A stretch of DNA of 64,000 bases from Candidatus Poribacteria bacterium. Its GTDB lineage: Bacteria > Poribacteria > WGA-4E > WGA-3G. The position numbers and the translations under genes were made by a program. Position 1 is the first letter of the stretch. Every line of letters starts with the position of its first letter. Under the pieces are notes generated by a model. The model did not search any database. It worked only from the letters and a program-made list of their open reading frames with translations, and was not told the DNA's origin. The stretch is taken from assembly GCA_009841255.1 (NCBI GenBank), contig VXMD01000018.1:1-64000 (forward strand), in the 5' to 3' direction. This document shows, piece after piece, positions 37,307 to 44,722 of this stretch.

Positions 37307-37525
37307 ATGAAACCCGAGCAAGTGATAAACCAAGATCCTGAGATTCACGGGGGAACGCCCGTATTTACGGGAACACGGGTGCCTGTAAAAGCACTCATTG
37401 ATCATCTAAAAGCTGGCGAGAGTCTTGACTATTTTCTCCAAGGATTCCCTTCAGTTTCTCGCGAACAGGCGATCGCTTTTTTAGAATTCGCCTTGACCCA
37501 AATCACTCGATCACACCTGCGATAA
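37307..37525 (+). CDS. DUF433 antitoxin-like protein
   Basis: 72 aa. INQDPEIHGGTPVFTGTRVPVKALIDHLKAGESLDYFLQGFPSVSREQ is the DUF433 winged-helix pattern, the usual partner of DUF5615. AAGGAGG stands 9 nt before the ATG. The toxin-like gene starts 52 bp downstream on the same strand. DNA binding and autoregulation are known for related modules, inferred here. Confidence 0.85.
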   Translation: MKPEQVINQDPEIHGGTPVFTGTRVPVKALIDHLKAGESLDYFLQGFPSVSREQAIAFLEFALTQITRSHLR

Positions 37526-37577
37526 GAAAGGATTAGGTCGTGTTGTGCTCCGCCCAGGAGTGGAGATTCAAGATAAC

Positions 37578-37904
37578 ATGCATGTTCTACTTGATGAGAA
37601 CTTAGACTGGCGAGTGATACGATATTTTGATCCTGATTTTCAAGTTACGACGGTTTCTCGGCAAGGGTGGAAAGGCAAGCGAAATGGTGAACTCCTCGAG
37701 CAAGCCGCGGCAGTGTTTGATGCACTTGTAACAATGGACAAAGGCATCGAACATCAACAGAACCTCCGCAAATACGAGATTGGTGTCATTCTCATTTCTG
37801 CAAGAAGCAATCGGCTTGCGGACGTTCAACCCGCTATGTTGAGAGTCAATGAAGCATTAAGAGAAGTTGAATCCGGACAGATCATCCACGTAACAGTCAT
37901 GTAA
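37578..37904 (+). CDS. DUF5615 PIN-like toxin-like protein
   Basis: 108 aa. MHVLLDENLDWRV opens with the acidic pair of PIN-like folds (DEN), followed by GELLEQAAAVFDALVTMDKGIEHQQN, the second acidic centre, and ends with RVNEALRE...IHVTVM. These are the DUF5615 marks. Start at ATG 37578; GGAGA is 12 nt upstream. A predicted RNase partner of the DUF433 protein. Confidence 0.85.
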   Translation: MHVLLDENLDWRVIRYFDPDFQVTTVSRQGWKGKRNGELLEQAAAVFDALVTMDKGIEHQQNLRKYEIGVILISARSNRLADVQPAMLRVNEALREVESGQIIHVTVM

Positions 37905-37964
37905 TGTCCCCAAACCTGCCTGATAGACACCAACAGCGAAAGCAGTACATTGATCCACTCTTCA

Positions 37965-38119
37965 CAGCAGGTTGTTGAGCAGGGCGAGGAGGTGGCGCTC
38001 CGCGATCCGTTCGGGCAGCAACGCCTCCGCGAAGGGGTGTACACGCCGGGTGAAATAGACCGGAAATGGTCGGAGGAGATCGAGGCAGACTTTGTGAAGT
38101 GGCGTGAGGATCAGGAATA
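37965..38119 (+). pseudogene. 3' fragment of an rraA-family gene
   Basis: Encodes QQVVEQGEEVALRDPFGQQRLREG...DRKWSEEIEADFVKW and stops at TAA 38118-38120, matching the last 50 codons of the intact gene at about 37080-37235 with scattered changes, mostly synonymous or conservative. No start or upstream half. It marks the right flank of the DUF433/DUF5615 module. Confidence 0.85.
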
Positions 38120-38152
38120 ATGACTCTGCCAAGCCGACCTAATGACGAATCT

Positions 38153-38181
38153 TTGCCTTTCTGCCACATCTATGATATACT
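38153..38181 (+). promoter_or_regulatory. sigma-70-type promoter for the Phd/PIN pair
   Basis: TTGCCT at 38153-38158, a 17-bp spacer and TATACT at 38176-38181, about 50 bp upstream of the antitoxin ATG. Near-consensus boxes; no direct evidence of use. Confidence 0.5.
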
Positions 38182-38232
38182 TTAGAAATATGCTTACACC
38201 TCGGACCCTGACGAGAACAATCGGAGGAAACA

Positions 38233-38532
38233 ATGCCTAAAGAAATTTCGATAACGGAATTACGGGGGAAGCTTGGGGAATTGCTTGACGCGGTACACCA
38301 TAACGGAGATAGACTCATCGTCAAACGTGCCAATAAGCCACTCGCTGCTATTGTTCCAATTGAGACCTACGAAAAAATGCTCCAACAACGGGAAAAAGCT
38401 TTTTCCGTCTTGGAGAGAATATGGAAAAAAGTGCCAGCGGTGAGCGAAGAAGAAGCACAAGCGGATATTGAACAGGCAATGATTGAGGGACGCGCGGCGA
38501 AAGTCCAGAAAAGGAATAAGTTATCTCCCTGA
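38233..38532 (+). CDS. Phd/YefM-family antitoxin
   Basis: 99 aa. KEISITELRGKLGELLDAVHHNGDRLIVKRANKPLAAIVPIETYE is the Phd/YefM DNA-binding fold; the C-terminal half (VSEEEAQADIEQAMIEGR) would wrap the toxin. GGAGG is 6-7 nt before the ATG. The stop TGA overlaps the ATG of the PIN gene by one base, standard for such pairs. The toxin gene next to it is broken. Confidence 0.88.
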   Translation: MPKEISITELRGKLGELLDAVHHNGDRLIVKRANKPLAAIVPIETYEKMLQQREKAFSVLERIWKKVPAVSEEEAQADIEQAMIEGRAAKVQKRNKLSP

Positions 38533-38969
38533 TGCGTGTTGTACTGGATACAAACCAGCATATTAGCGCGATCATCCGACCCAAAGGGCACCCAGCTCAA
38601 ATCGTGAGGCTCTGGCAGAACGGTCTGATTGAACTCGCAATATCGCCTTCAATATTGGAAGAGTTCGAGATAGTTGTTCATCGCCCACGTATTCAATAAA
38701 AACACAACCTATCTGATGCCGATATCACTGAATACCTTGAGGTGCTCAAAAAGTTTACAGTTTTAGTCTCCGGAACAACGATTGTTGATGCTGTCCCCGA
38801 GGATCCGGACGATAACATTATCATTGCCTGTGCTATAGAGGCGGAAGCTGATGTTATTGTTACCGGCGATCGACATTTGCTTTCGCTTGGTTCATATCAC
38901 CAGATTCCAATTGTCACAGCAGTAAATTTTCTGAATAACTATGTTCGATCCTACGGCAGAACTAAATAA
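38532..38969 (+). pseudogene. PIN-domain toxin gene with an in-frame stop
   Basis: Opens MRVVLDTNQHISAI with the first PIN aspartate and reads to codon 55 (HRPRIQ). Codon 56 is TAA at 38697-38699, after which the same frame continues with no shift: KHNLSDADI, then the acidic centres EDPDDNIIIACA and VTGDRHLLSL, to residue 145. All catalytic acids except the first lie after the stop, so the toxin should be inactive unless the stop is read through or is an assembly error. It overlaps the antitoxin stop by one base. Confidence 0.85.
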
Positions 38970-38979
38970 CCCTGAAAAT

Positions 38980-39008
38980 TTGACTTTTTTGGATGTATAT
39001 GGTATACT
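38980..39008 (+). promoter_or_regulatory. sigma-70-type promoter for the cysteine cluster
   Basis: TTGACT at 38980-38985, 17-bp spacer, TATACT at 39003-39008. Close to consensus and followed by about 70 bp of leader before the cysteine synthase ATG. No riboswitch recognised in the leader. Confidence 0.6.
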
Positions 39009-39086
39009 TTAAAGTGAAATTTTTTAGGCAGTTACACTGAAAATAAGGTTCTGGAAGCGGTGTCCTGCCTGACTATCTGCCTGAAA

Positions 39087-40037
39087 ATGAGAATCGCCAA
39101 AAATCTGACAGACCTCATCGGGAATACGCCAACGATCCGTCTGAATGCCCTGCCCGGTAAGGACGATGCGGCTATTTTTGCGAAATTGGAGGCTTACAAT
39201 CCCGGTGGCAGTATTAAGGACCGGATTAGCTACGCGATGGTCGTTGATGCGGAAGAACGCGGTATCCTTAGAAAAGGAGATACCATCGTTGAGCCTACGG
39301 CGGGTAACACAGGTTTAGGACTCTCCATCGTTGGAATTGCGAGAGGGTATCCTGTCACTTTGACAATGCCCGAAAACGTCAGTCGTGAGAAATATGAACT
39401 CCTTTCTGCCTTCGGTGCGAAGATCGTGCTAACACCGGAACACGGTGGTATGGCAAGTGCTATCTGGGAGGCAGAAGAGATTATCAGACGGCACTCCCGG
39501 CACTATATGCCGAACCAGTTCACAAATCCTGCGAACCCGGAGATCCATCGGCGCACGACTGCGGTCGAAATTCTCAAAGCGATCGGTAGCGATATTGATT
39601 TTATCGTTATCGGGGTTGGAACAGGTGGAACACTGACAGGCGTTGGGGAAGTGTTGAAGACAGAGTGTCCCAATGTGAAAGTTGTTGCGGTGGAACCGCG
39701 GGTCTCAGCTGTGCTTTCCGGGGGTCCCCCGAATCCGACGCGAATTGATGGTCTCGGTGCAGGCATGATTCCTGAAGTGCTGAACGTAGATGTCATTGAT
39801 GAAGTGATCACAGTTTCGGAAGAAGAAGCGTATCAAACGATGAAATCAATTTCAACGAGCGAGGGTTTGTTAGTCGGTATGTCGTCGGGCGCGAATGTTT
39901 ACGCGGCTTTACAGGTCGCAAAAGACCAAGGACCGGATAAAACTGTCGTGACGATTCTCCCTGACACAGGGGAACGTTATTTCAGTTTGAGTCGTTACTT
40001 TGAAATCGAATCGGACCTCATGGCGGCACTTCCTTAA
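39087..40037 (+). CDS. PLP-dependent cysteine synthase (CysK/CysM type)
   Basis: 316 aa. Visible: PLP lysine in NPGGSIKDRI near 40, TAGNTG substrate loop near 70, GTGGTLTG phosphate loop near 175 and the C-terminal SSGAN serine near 262. It makes cysteine from O-acetylserine or O-phosphoserine. Start at ATG 39087 (protein MRIAKNLTDLIGNTP), not the longer frame. Because a sulfur carrier and JAMM protease lie downstream, CysM-type use of carrier thiocarboxylate (as in the Mycobacterium CysO route) is an attractive inference, not shown by sequence alone. Confidence 0.92.
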   Translation: MRIAKNLTDLIGNTPTIRLNALPGKDDAAIFAKLEAYNPGGSIKDRISYAMVVDAEERGILRKGDTIVEPTAGNTGLGLSIVGIARGYPVTLTMPENVSREKYELLSAFGAKIVLTPEHGGMASAIWEAEEIIRRHSRHYMPNQFTNPANPEIHRRTTAVEILKAIGSDIDFIVIGVGTGGTLTGVGEVLKTECPNVKVVAVEPRVSAVLSGGPPNPTRIDGLGAGMIPEVLNVDVIDEVITVSEEEAYQTMKSISTSEGLLVGMSSGANVYAALQVAKDQGPDKTVVTILPDTGERYFSLSRYFEIESDLMAALP

Positions 40038-40168
40038 GCTGTTACAACTTTGGGAAAACCTAATAATAGTTCGGAGTCGAGCGATTTATCGCATATCAAA
40101 AACGGGCAATGAATTGCCCTACTACAAACCGAAGCAGATATTATTAGCTTCGTGTGTCCTAAAGGGTA
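40038..40168. other. spacer with GGGCAATGAATTGCCC hairpin
   Basis: GGGCAAT-GA-ATTGCCC at 40104-40119, perfect 7-bp stem, followed by a C/T- and A-rich stretch with no T-run. Between cysteine synthase and APS reductase. Confidence 0.4.
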
Positions 40169-40948
40169 TTGGCAATTATTGAAAAGCCAATTGACGAAGA
40201 ATTGAACTATTCAGTAGATCATGCTCTCTGTCAAGAAATTGCCTTGACGGAGACTCCTCAAGAAATTCTTTTCTCTCTGTTTAAGCGGTTCAAAGAGCGT
40301 GCTGCAATTGTCACGAGTGGACAACTTTCGGGCATGGTGCTGCTTCATCTGGCGGCAGAAAACCAATTGCCGTTTCGGGTCTGTACACTTGATACGCTTC
40401 GACTCTTCCCTGAGACGTATACCTTCCTTGAACAGGTGGAAGCGCGTTACGGTATCCAGATTGAACAGATTCAGCCTGACCCGCAAGAAGTACATCAGAT
40501 GGTGACAGAGCATGGCGAATACCTGTTTTTTGACAGCAAAGCGAAGCAGGAATACTGTTGTAACATCCGAAAAGTTCGTCCGATGCAACGACTCTTGGAG
40601 ACTTTAGATGTTTGGATAACCGGCTTACGGCACGACCAATCGGACGCAAGACAACACCTTCAAAAGGCAGAAATCATATCCTCAACGACACATCCGGTGC
40701 TTAAAGTGAATCCACTTATTCAGTGGACAACTGATGAAGTCTGGCAGTTTGTCCGTGAGAACGAAATTCCTGTGAATCCGTTGCTTGAAGCGGATGCCGA
40801 TGGGCACTCTTATGAATCGCTTGGATGTATTATTTGCACAACACCGATAAAGCCGGGAGAATCGAAACGAGCAGGACGGTGGCGTTGGCAGAACGCGCCC
40901 TCTACAGAAGAAAATACCAAAGAGTGTGGATTGCATTACTCGATTTAA
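40169..40948 (+). CDS. cysH: assimilatory APS/PAPS reductase with [4Fe-4S] motif
   Basis: 259 aa. Reduces adenylyl-sulfate to sulfite. Visible: P-loop-like TSGQLSGMVLLH near 50, the tandem EYCCNIRKVRP near 129, the second pair LGCIICTTPIK near 220, GRWRWQ, and the catalytic C-terminal ECGLH. The CC and CxxC pairs are the iron-sulfur ligands of APS reductases, absent from E. coli-type PAPS reductase. The start is odd: the first frame codon is TTG only 2 nt after AAAGGG, while ATT at 40175 is 8 nt from it. Confidence 0.9.
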   Translation: MAIIEKPIDEELNYSVDHALCQEIALTETPQEILFSLFKRFKERAAIVTSGQLSGMVLLHLAAENQLPFRVCTLDTLRLFPETYTFLEQVEARYGIQIEQIQPDPQEVHQMVTEHGEYLFFDSKAKQEYCCNIRKVRPMQRLLETLDVWITGLRHDQSDARQHLQKAEIISSTTHPVLKVNPLIQWTTDEVWQFVRENEIPVNPLLEADADGHSYESLGCIICTTPIKPGESKRAGRWRWQNAPSTEENTKECGLHYSI

Positions 40949-41030
40949 GAGTTTTCAGTTTTCAGTTATCAGTTGCCAGTTAAGAGGTGTTTGTAAAAGG
41001 AAGCGTGTCTCTTAAAATAGTCGCAAAACC

Positions 41031-41148
41031 CGTAGCTCGTATTGTCCCGCAAGCCCACACGCGGCTTGCGCATGGAGAACGGATATAAGGGACGCACGTC
41101 AAAGGTCCAAACACACGTTATTCCTCCGCAAGGCAAAATTAAAAAAAG
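41031..41148 (+). repeat. E1 copy before the sulfur-carrier gene
   Basis: Plus-sense copy from CGTAGCTCGT to CTCCGCAAGGCAAAATTAAAA, with an extra 20-30 bp GC-rich insert (GCAAGCCCACACGCGGCTTGC, a hairpin) near 41047-41067. The gene start lies 15 bp beyond, with its own AAGGAG. Confidence 0.7.
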
Positions 41149-41163
41149 GAGAAAATATATTTT

Positions 41164-41445
41164 ATGGCTGTGACAGTTCGTATTCCAACCCCGCTGAGAC
41201 GCTTGACACAAAACTTGGCGGAGGTTGAAGCAGAAGGTGCCAATATTGAAGGCATCATTGATAACCTTGAAGTAAACTATCCGGGGATGAAAGAACGTCT
41301 GTGTGATGAAGGCGGAAACATCCGTCGGTTTGTAAATATCTATCTCAACGATGAAGACATCCGCTTCCTCGATGGAAAATCGACCTCTGTCGAAGATGAT
41401 GCCGAAATCTCAATTATTCCCGCGATCGCTGGCGGACTTTTTTAG
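41164..41445 (+). CDS. ThiS/MoaD-like sulfur carrier ending GGLF (CysO-like)
   Basis: 93 aa, ubiquitin-like fold: TVRIPTPLRRLTQNLAEVEAEGANI, a long middle helix, RFVNIYLNDEDIRFLDG and the tail EISIIPAIAGGLF. CysO/ThiS/MoaD carriers work through a C-terminal Gly-Gly that becomes a thiocarboxylate. Here two residues (LF) follow the Gly-Gly, so a protease must trim them; a JAMM protease gene follows 135 bp on. AAAGGAG precedes the ATG. Together with the cysteine synthase and APS reductase this suggests protein-bound sulfide for cysteine synthesis. Confidence 0.85.
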   Translation: MAVTVRIPTPLRRLTQNLAEVEAEGANIEGIIDNLEVNYPGMKERLCDEGGNIRRFVNIYLNDEDIRFLDGKSTSVEDDAEISIIPAIAGGLF

Positions 41446-41580
41446 CGATTACTGAGGAATGGTTGTCAGTTATCGGTTGTCGGTTGTCAGTTAAACACAC
41501 TTGTGGCAGTAACTGAAAATATACCCGCTACAAGAAATACTACCGAAAACTGTTAACCGATAACCGTTAACCCATAACTG

Positions 41581-42042
41581 ATGACTGTAAAACCAGAAAC
41601 CCTTAGCGAGATTTGTGAGCACGCAAAATCGGAGTTTCCCGATGAATGCTGTGGTGCTATTTTAAGCGATGACACACAAGAATCCGTCATGAGGTGCCGG
41701 AACATACAAAATGAACTGCATCAAGAGGATCCCGACACATATCCGCGCGATGCCCGCACAGCGTACGTCATACATCCTGATGATTTAATCGCCATTCACA
41801 AAGAGGCTGACACACAGCACCGGCAGATTAAGGCGTTCTACCACTCACACCCGAATCACGAGGCGTACTTCTCCGAAAAAGACAAAGCAGACGCAACCGT
41901 ATGGGGTGAACCCGCCTACCCGGGTGCCACATATCTGGTTATCTCCGTTTACGACACAGAAATACGTGCGGTGAAAGCTTTTGCATGGGATGAAACAGCG
42001 GAAGACTTTACTGAGATTGACGGTCCGCTTGAAGCAACCTAA
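41581..42042 (+). CDS. JAMM/Mov34-family metalloprotease (Mec-like)
   Basis: 153 aa. The complete JAMM zinc motif is visible: Glu22 (FPDECCG) and HSHPNHEAYFSEKD near 86-99 (HxHP...S..D). Known members remove C-terminal residues or cysteine from sulfur carriers (Mec in Mycobacterium, HcyD in Wolinella) or cut ubiquitin-like tags. The likely substrate is the GGLF carrier next door. The ATG lies at the very end of a degenerate AACCGTTAACCCATAACTG repeat; no ribosome site is obvious. Confidence 0.88.
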   Translation: MTVKPETLSEICEHAKSEFPDECCGAILSDDTQESVMRCRNIQNELHQEDPDTYPRDARTAYVIHPDDLIAIHKEADTQHRQIKAFYHSHPNHEAYFSEKDKADATVWGEPAYPGATYLVISVYDTEIRAVKAFAWDETAEDFTEIDGPLEAT

Positions 42043-42092
42043 TACGGAGGAAAGGGTCGTCGGTTATCAGTTAACAGTTATCGGTTACAAGA

Positions 42093-42181
42093 GGGTGTTT
42101 TTGCGAACGCTGAAATCCAATGCGAAGAAAGTCTTTGCTTGGGGTGTTTTTGCGAACGCTGAAATCCAATGCGAAGAAAGT
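42093..42181. repeat. 40-bp exact direct repeat, period 49
   Basis: GGGTGTTTTTGCGAACGCTG...GAAGAAAGT occurs at 42093-42132 and again at 42142-42181 without mismatch; the 9-bp joint is CTTTGCTTG. It runs on into TCTGCGTATTGCTTGGGTGT, the inverse of the CCCAAGCAA repeat seen at 22020. Flanked on the left by a GTTATCAGTTAACAGTTATC stretch. Confidence 0.8.
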
Positions 42182-42277
42182 ATTTCTGCGTATTGCTTGG
42201 GTGTTTCTGCGGATTTCCCTTGTTAAACGAAAACTTCTTAACTGAAGACTGAAAACCAAAGACCGAAAACCACTCAA

Positions 42278-44617
42278 ATGCGAGACCTTTTGGTGCGGCT
42301 TGCAAACAAAAGTCAGCAATTTATGTCGGACGTACGCGTTGTCAAAGCCTCTACCTTCCGACCCTACATTGGACTCATCACTTTTTCTGCCACTTCCCTC
42401 GCACTCGCCATAGGGATAACCCTCAGCAGACTCCTTGTTTTTCAATATCACTCGAATTCCGGTGTTGTCGGCTGGCTCAGTGTGAATGCGTATCCGAAAC
42501 AACAGGAATACTTTTTCTATCTGTTAGCACTGCTGGGTATCCCAGCAACAATCTATCTCTACTGGCTTGCGTGGTGTGTCTATTCGCGTTGGTGTGCAGA
42601 GCGAACCGCCCAACCGATACAGCGTGTCCTGAAAGCAAACGCGTTCGCATCCATTCCGTTGTGGTTCTGTTGGCTACAGGTCTATGCTATCGGTCAGAGC
42701 ATATTAACGGGCTTACTCCTACCGATCACTCTATCCATTCTGCTTAAATTGGTATTGCTGTCCCAGCGGTACTTCCCTACGCTGTGGAATTCAGATGTTT
42801 TTGATAACACAGACGAACTCGCAAACTCCACCTACAGAAACACCCCAAACGCAGCCCGAAACGAAGTGGAGGGCGGATCTACGGAAAAAGACTTGAAATC
42901 TCCACCCGCGCTGAACGAACCGCAAGGTATAATTAAAAAGCGTGGTGGACTTGAATACATTCTCCTTCCGATTTTCATCTATCTTCTTACCTATTCCGGA
43001 GACATCCATGGCAAAATAGATTTATTCCACGAGGGGGAACGGCTCGCCCCTCTCAATGAAATGCTGCATGGCGCGGTGCCGTTCCGGGATATCTATATCC
43101 AGCATGGACTCTTCCAAAACGCTTATTTGGCATGGTTTGGAAGCCAACTCTTTGAACCGACCCTGTTTGGTTTGCGTTCAATGGAGGAGATATTGAACCC
43201 ACTCGGCTATGTTGCGCTCTACGTGCTCGGTTTGCAAATCTTCCGAAGTAGGTTCTTGATCGCCTTTATCTGCGTGATTATTGCCTCTGGAACGGAATTT
43301 TGGGTATCTGCGCGGCATAGCCTCGGCTTAATAAGTTTCGCCTTCGTAGCGAACTCTCTTACGCACATCCAAAGGACTCGCCCGAACAAGGTCCCCACAT
43401 TTGTATGGAAATTGCTCCTCGCTGGGCTTACCACGAGTTTGGCGTTCTGGTATAGTACTGAAATCGGGCTCTACACGCTGGGTGCTATCGGATTGTTTTT
43501 GGTTATATATGTGTTCCAAGGCGGCTTTCAAACAGAGGGTGAAAGCAGGCAAAGCCCACAAGAAAAAAATAGGAGAGAATACCTATTACCCTTAATCAGT
43601 TATAGTTGCGGGGTGCTGTTCGGTTTTCTCTCGGTAGGTCTCTATTTTCTATGGCACGGTGCCTTAGACGATGTCATTTGGAACACCTATATCCAGTGTC
43701 GCTATCAGCTCGCAACGTGGGGACTCGCCTTTCCATCTCTATCCGAAACACTTACACTGTTGTCAATGAACGGATGGCGTGTTTTCGTCTTAAGTGATGG
43801 TTTTCGATGGTATCTGCCAATTTGCATCTTTCTGACTGCAGCGGCGTACCTGACATATCGGTGCTTATGTGGAACTGTATCGGCACCGAACACGATGAAA
43901 TTTCTGCTCCTTTTGCTCGGTGGCATCGCATTCTTCCGAACTGCATTGGGACGTTCAGATGATGGACATCTGATTTACGGGGCGACCTTTTTATGGCTGC
44001 TCTGTCTATTTCCATTAGAAGGTGGCATTCTCAAAATGCTCCGTACGTGTCTATCATTTTTCAGGGGTAACGGACCTTGGCGGCAGGCATTGAAAGCAGC
44101 GTGGGTACTGATCCCGACAGTCATATTCTGCTGGTATGTTGCGGAAATCCACCAACCGTTAGAGGGTTTTGGTAAGAAATGGCAAAGGTTGCGTCAGAAT
44201 CCGTTCAAACAACGCGTTGTAACGCAGGAATTAGCGCGCGCAGGAAAGGTAAACATTCCGAACGATCAAGCTGAACAGGTTCAAAAGGTGGTCGCTTATA
44301 TTCAGGAAAACACAGCAGCGAATGAAAAGATTTTCGATTTTACGAGTCAGGGTGCTTACTATTTTTTCGCAAACCGACTGAGCGTTACCCGATTCCATCA
44401 GGCTTCATACGCATCGACACCGGAAATGCAGCAGGAGGTTATCTCGGCACTTGAACGGGACAAAACACGTTTAGTCATCTTTAAAACGGGAGGATGGTTT
44501 GATGCAGTTGACGATATCCCGGTCGAGGAACGGCATCCGCTGATTGCGGCATATTTGCAGGCGAACTATGAACTCGCGGTGGACATTAATGAAACGGAGA
44601 TTTTATTGCGGAAATAA
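42278..44617 (+). CDS. GT-C-like multi-pass membrane protein with an in-frame E1 insertion
   Basis: 779 aa with about 11 membrane segments and a soluble C-terminal part (about 640-779). The loop HGKIDLFHEGERLAPLNEMLHGAVPFRDIYIQHG near 245-280 is the acidic/HEG luminal loop typical of GT-C (ArnT/PMT-like) glycosyltransferases; ARHSLGLI follows. Lipid-linked sugar transfer outside the membrane is inferred. Residues 192-222 (AARNEVEGGSTEKD...EPQGIIKKR) are the translation of a full-length E1 repeat at 42851-42940 lying between two membrane segments; the frame stays open. The ATG at 42278 directly follows an AACTGAAGACTGAAAACC repeat. Confidence 0.8.
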   Translation: MRDLLVRLANKSQQFMSDVRVVKASTFRPYIGLITFSATSLALAIGITLSRLLVFQYHSNSGVVGWLSVNAYPKQQEYFFYLLALLGIPATIYLYWLAWCVYSRWCAERTAQPIQRVLKANAFASIPLWFCWLQVYAIGQSILTGLLLPITLSILLKLVLLSQRYFPTLWNSDVFDNTDELANSTYRNTPNAARNEVEGGSTEKDLKSPPALNEPQGIIKKRGGLEYILLPIFIYLLTYSGDIHGKIDLFHEGERLAPLNEMLHGAVPFRDIYIQHGLFQNAYLAWFGSQLFEPTLFGLRSMEEILNPLGYVALYVLGLQIFRSRFLIAFICVIIASGTEFWVSARHSLGLISFAFVANSLTHIQRTRPNKVPTFVWKLLLAGLTTSLAFWYSTEIGLYTLGAIGLFLVIYVFQGGFQTEGESRQSPQEKNRREYLLPLISYSCGVLFGFLSVGLYFLWHGALDDVIWNTYIQCRYQLATWGLAFPSLSETLTLLSMNGWRVFVLSDGFRWYLPICIFLTAAAYLTYRCLCGTVSAPNTMKFLLLLLGGIAFFRTALGRSDDGHLIYGATFLWLLCLFPLEGGILKMLRTCLSFFRGNGPWRQALKAAWVLIPTVIFCWYVAEIHQPLEGFGKKWQRLRQNPFKQRVVTQELARAGKVNIPNDQAEQVQKVVAYIQENTAANEKIFDFTSQGAYYFFANRLSVTRFHQASYASTPEMQQEVISALERDKTRLVIFKTGGWFDAVDDIPVEERHPLIAAYLQANYELAVDINETEILLRK
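42851..42940 (+). repeat. E1 repeat inside a coding sequence
   Basis: GCAGCCCGAAACGAAGTGG, GGGCGGATCTACGG, then CTGAACGAACCGCAAGGTAT and AATTAAAAAG: all blocks of the intergenic E1 consensus in order, in the same sense as the host gene and in the frame that reads EVEGGSTE...EPQG. Confidence 0.9.
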
Positions 44618-44644
44618 CCAGGACAGGCATTCTGAGAGGGGACC

Positions 44645-44665
44645 GGTGCGGTTACGAACCGCACC
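44645..44665. repeat. GGTGCGGTT-ACG-AACCGCACC palindrome between convergent genes
   Basis: Perfect 9-bp arms, same family as the palindrome at 29564-29585, both followed by TACC. It sits between the ends of two convergent genes, where it could act as a two-way terminator, but there are no T-runs. Confidence 0.6.
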
Positions 44666-44722
44666 TACCAGAATTGGGGAAAGCAATGTTACTTGATTCA
44701 ATTCTTAATCTTCATTAGAAAG

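Noticed and set aside
41460-41583. Regular TCAGTTATCGGTTGTCGG units as a CRISPR-like array
   Set aside because: Units are short and degenerate with no spacers of constant length and no cas genes in the window.
42093-42181. 40-bp exact repeat as the start of a CRISPR array
   Set aside because: Only two units with a 9-bp joint, which is too short to be a spacer.
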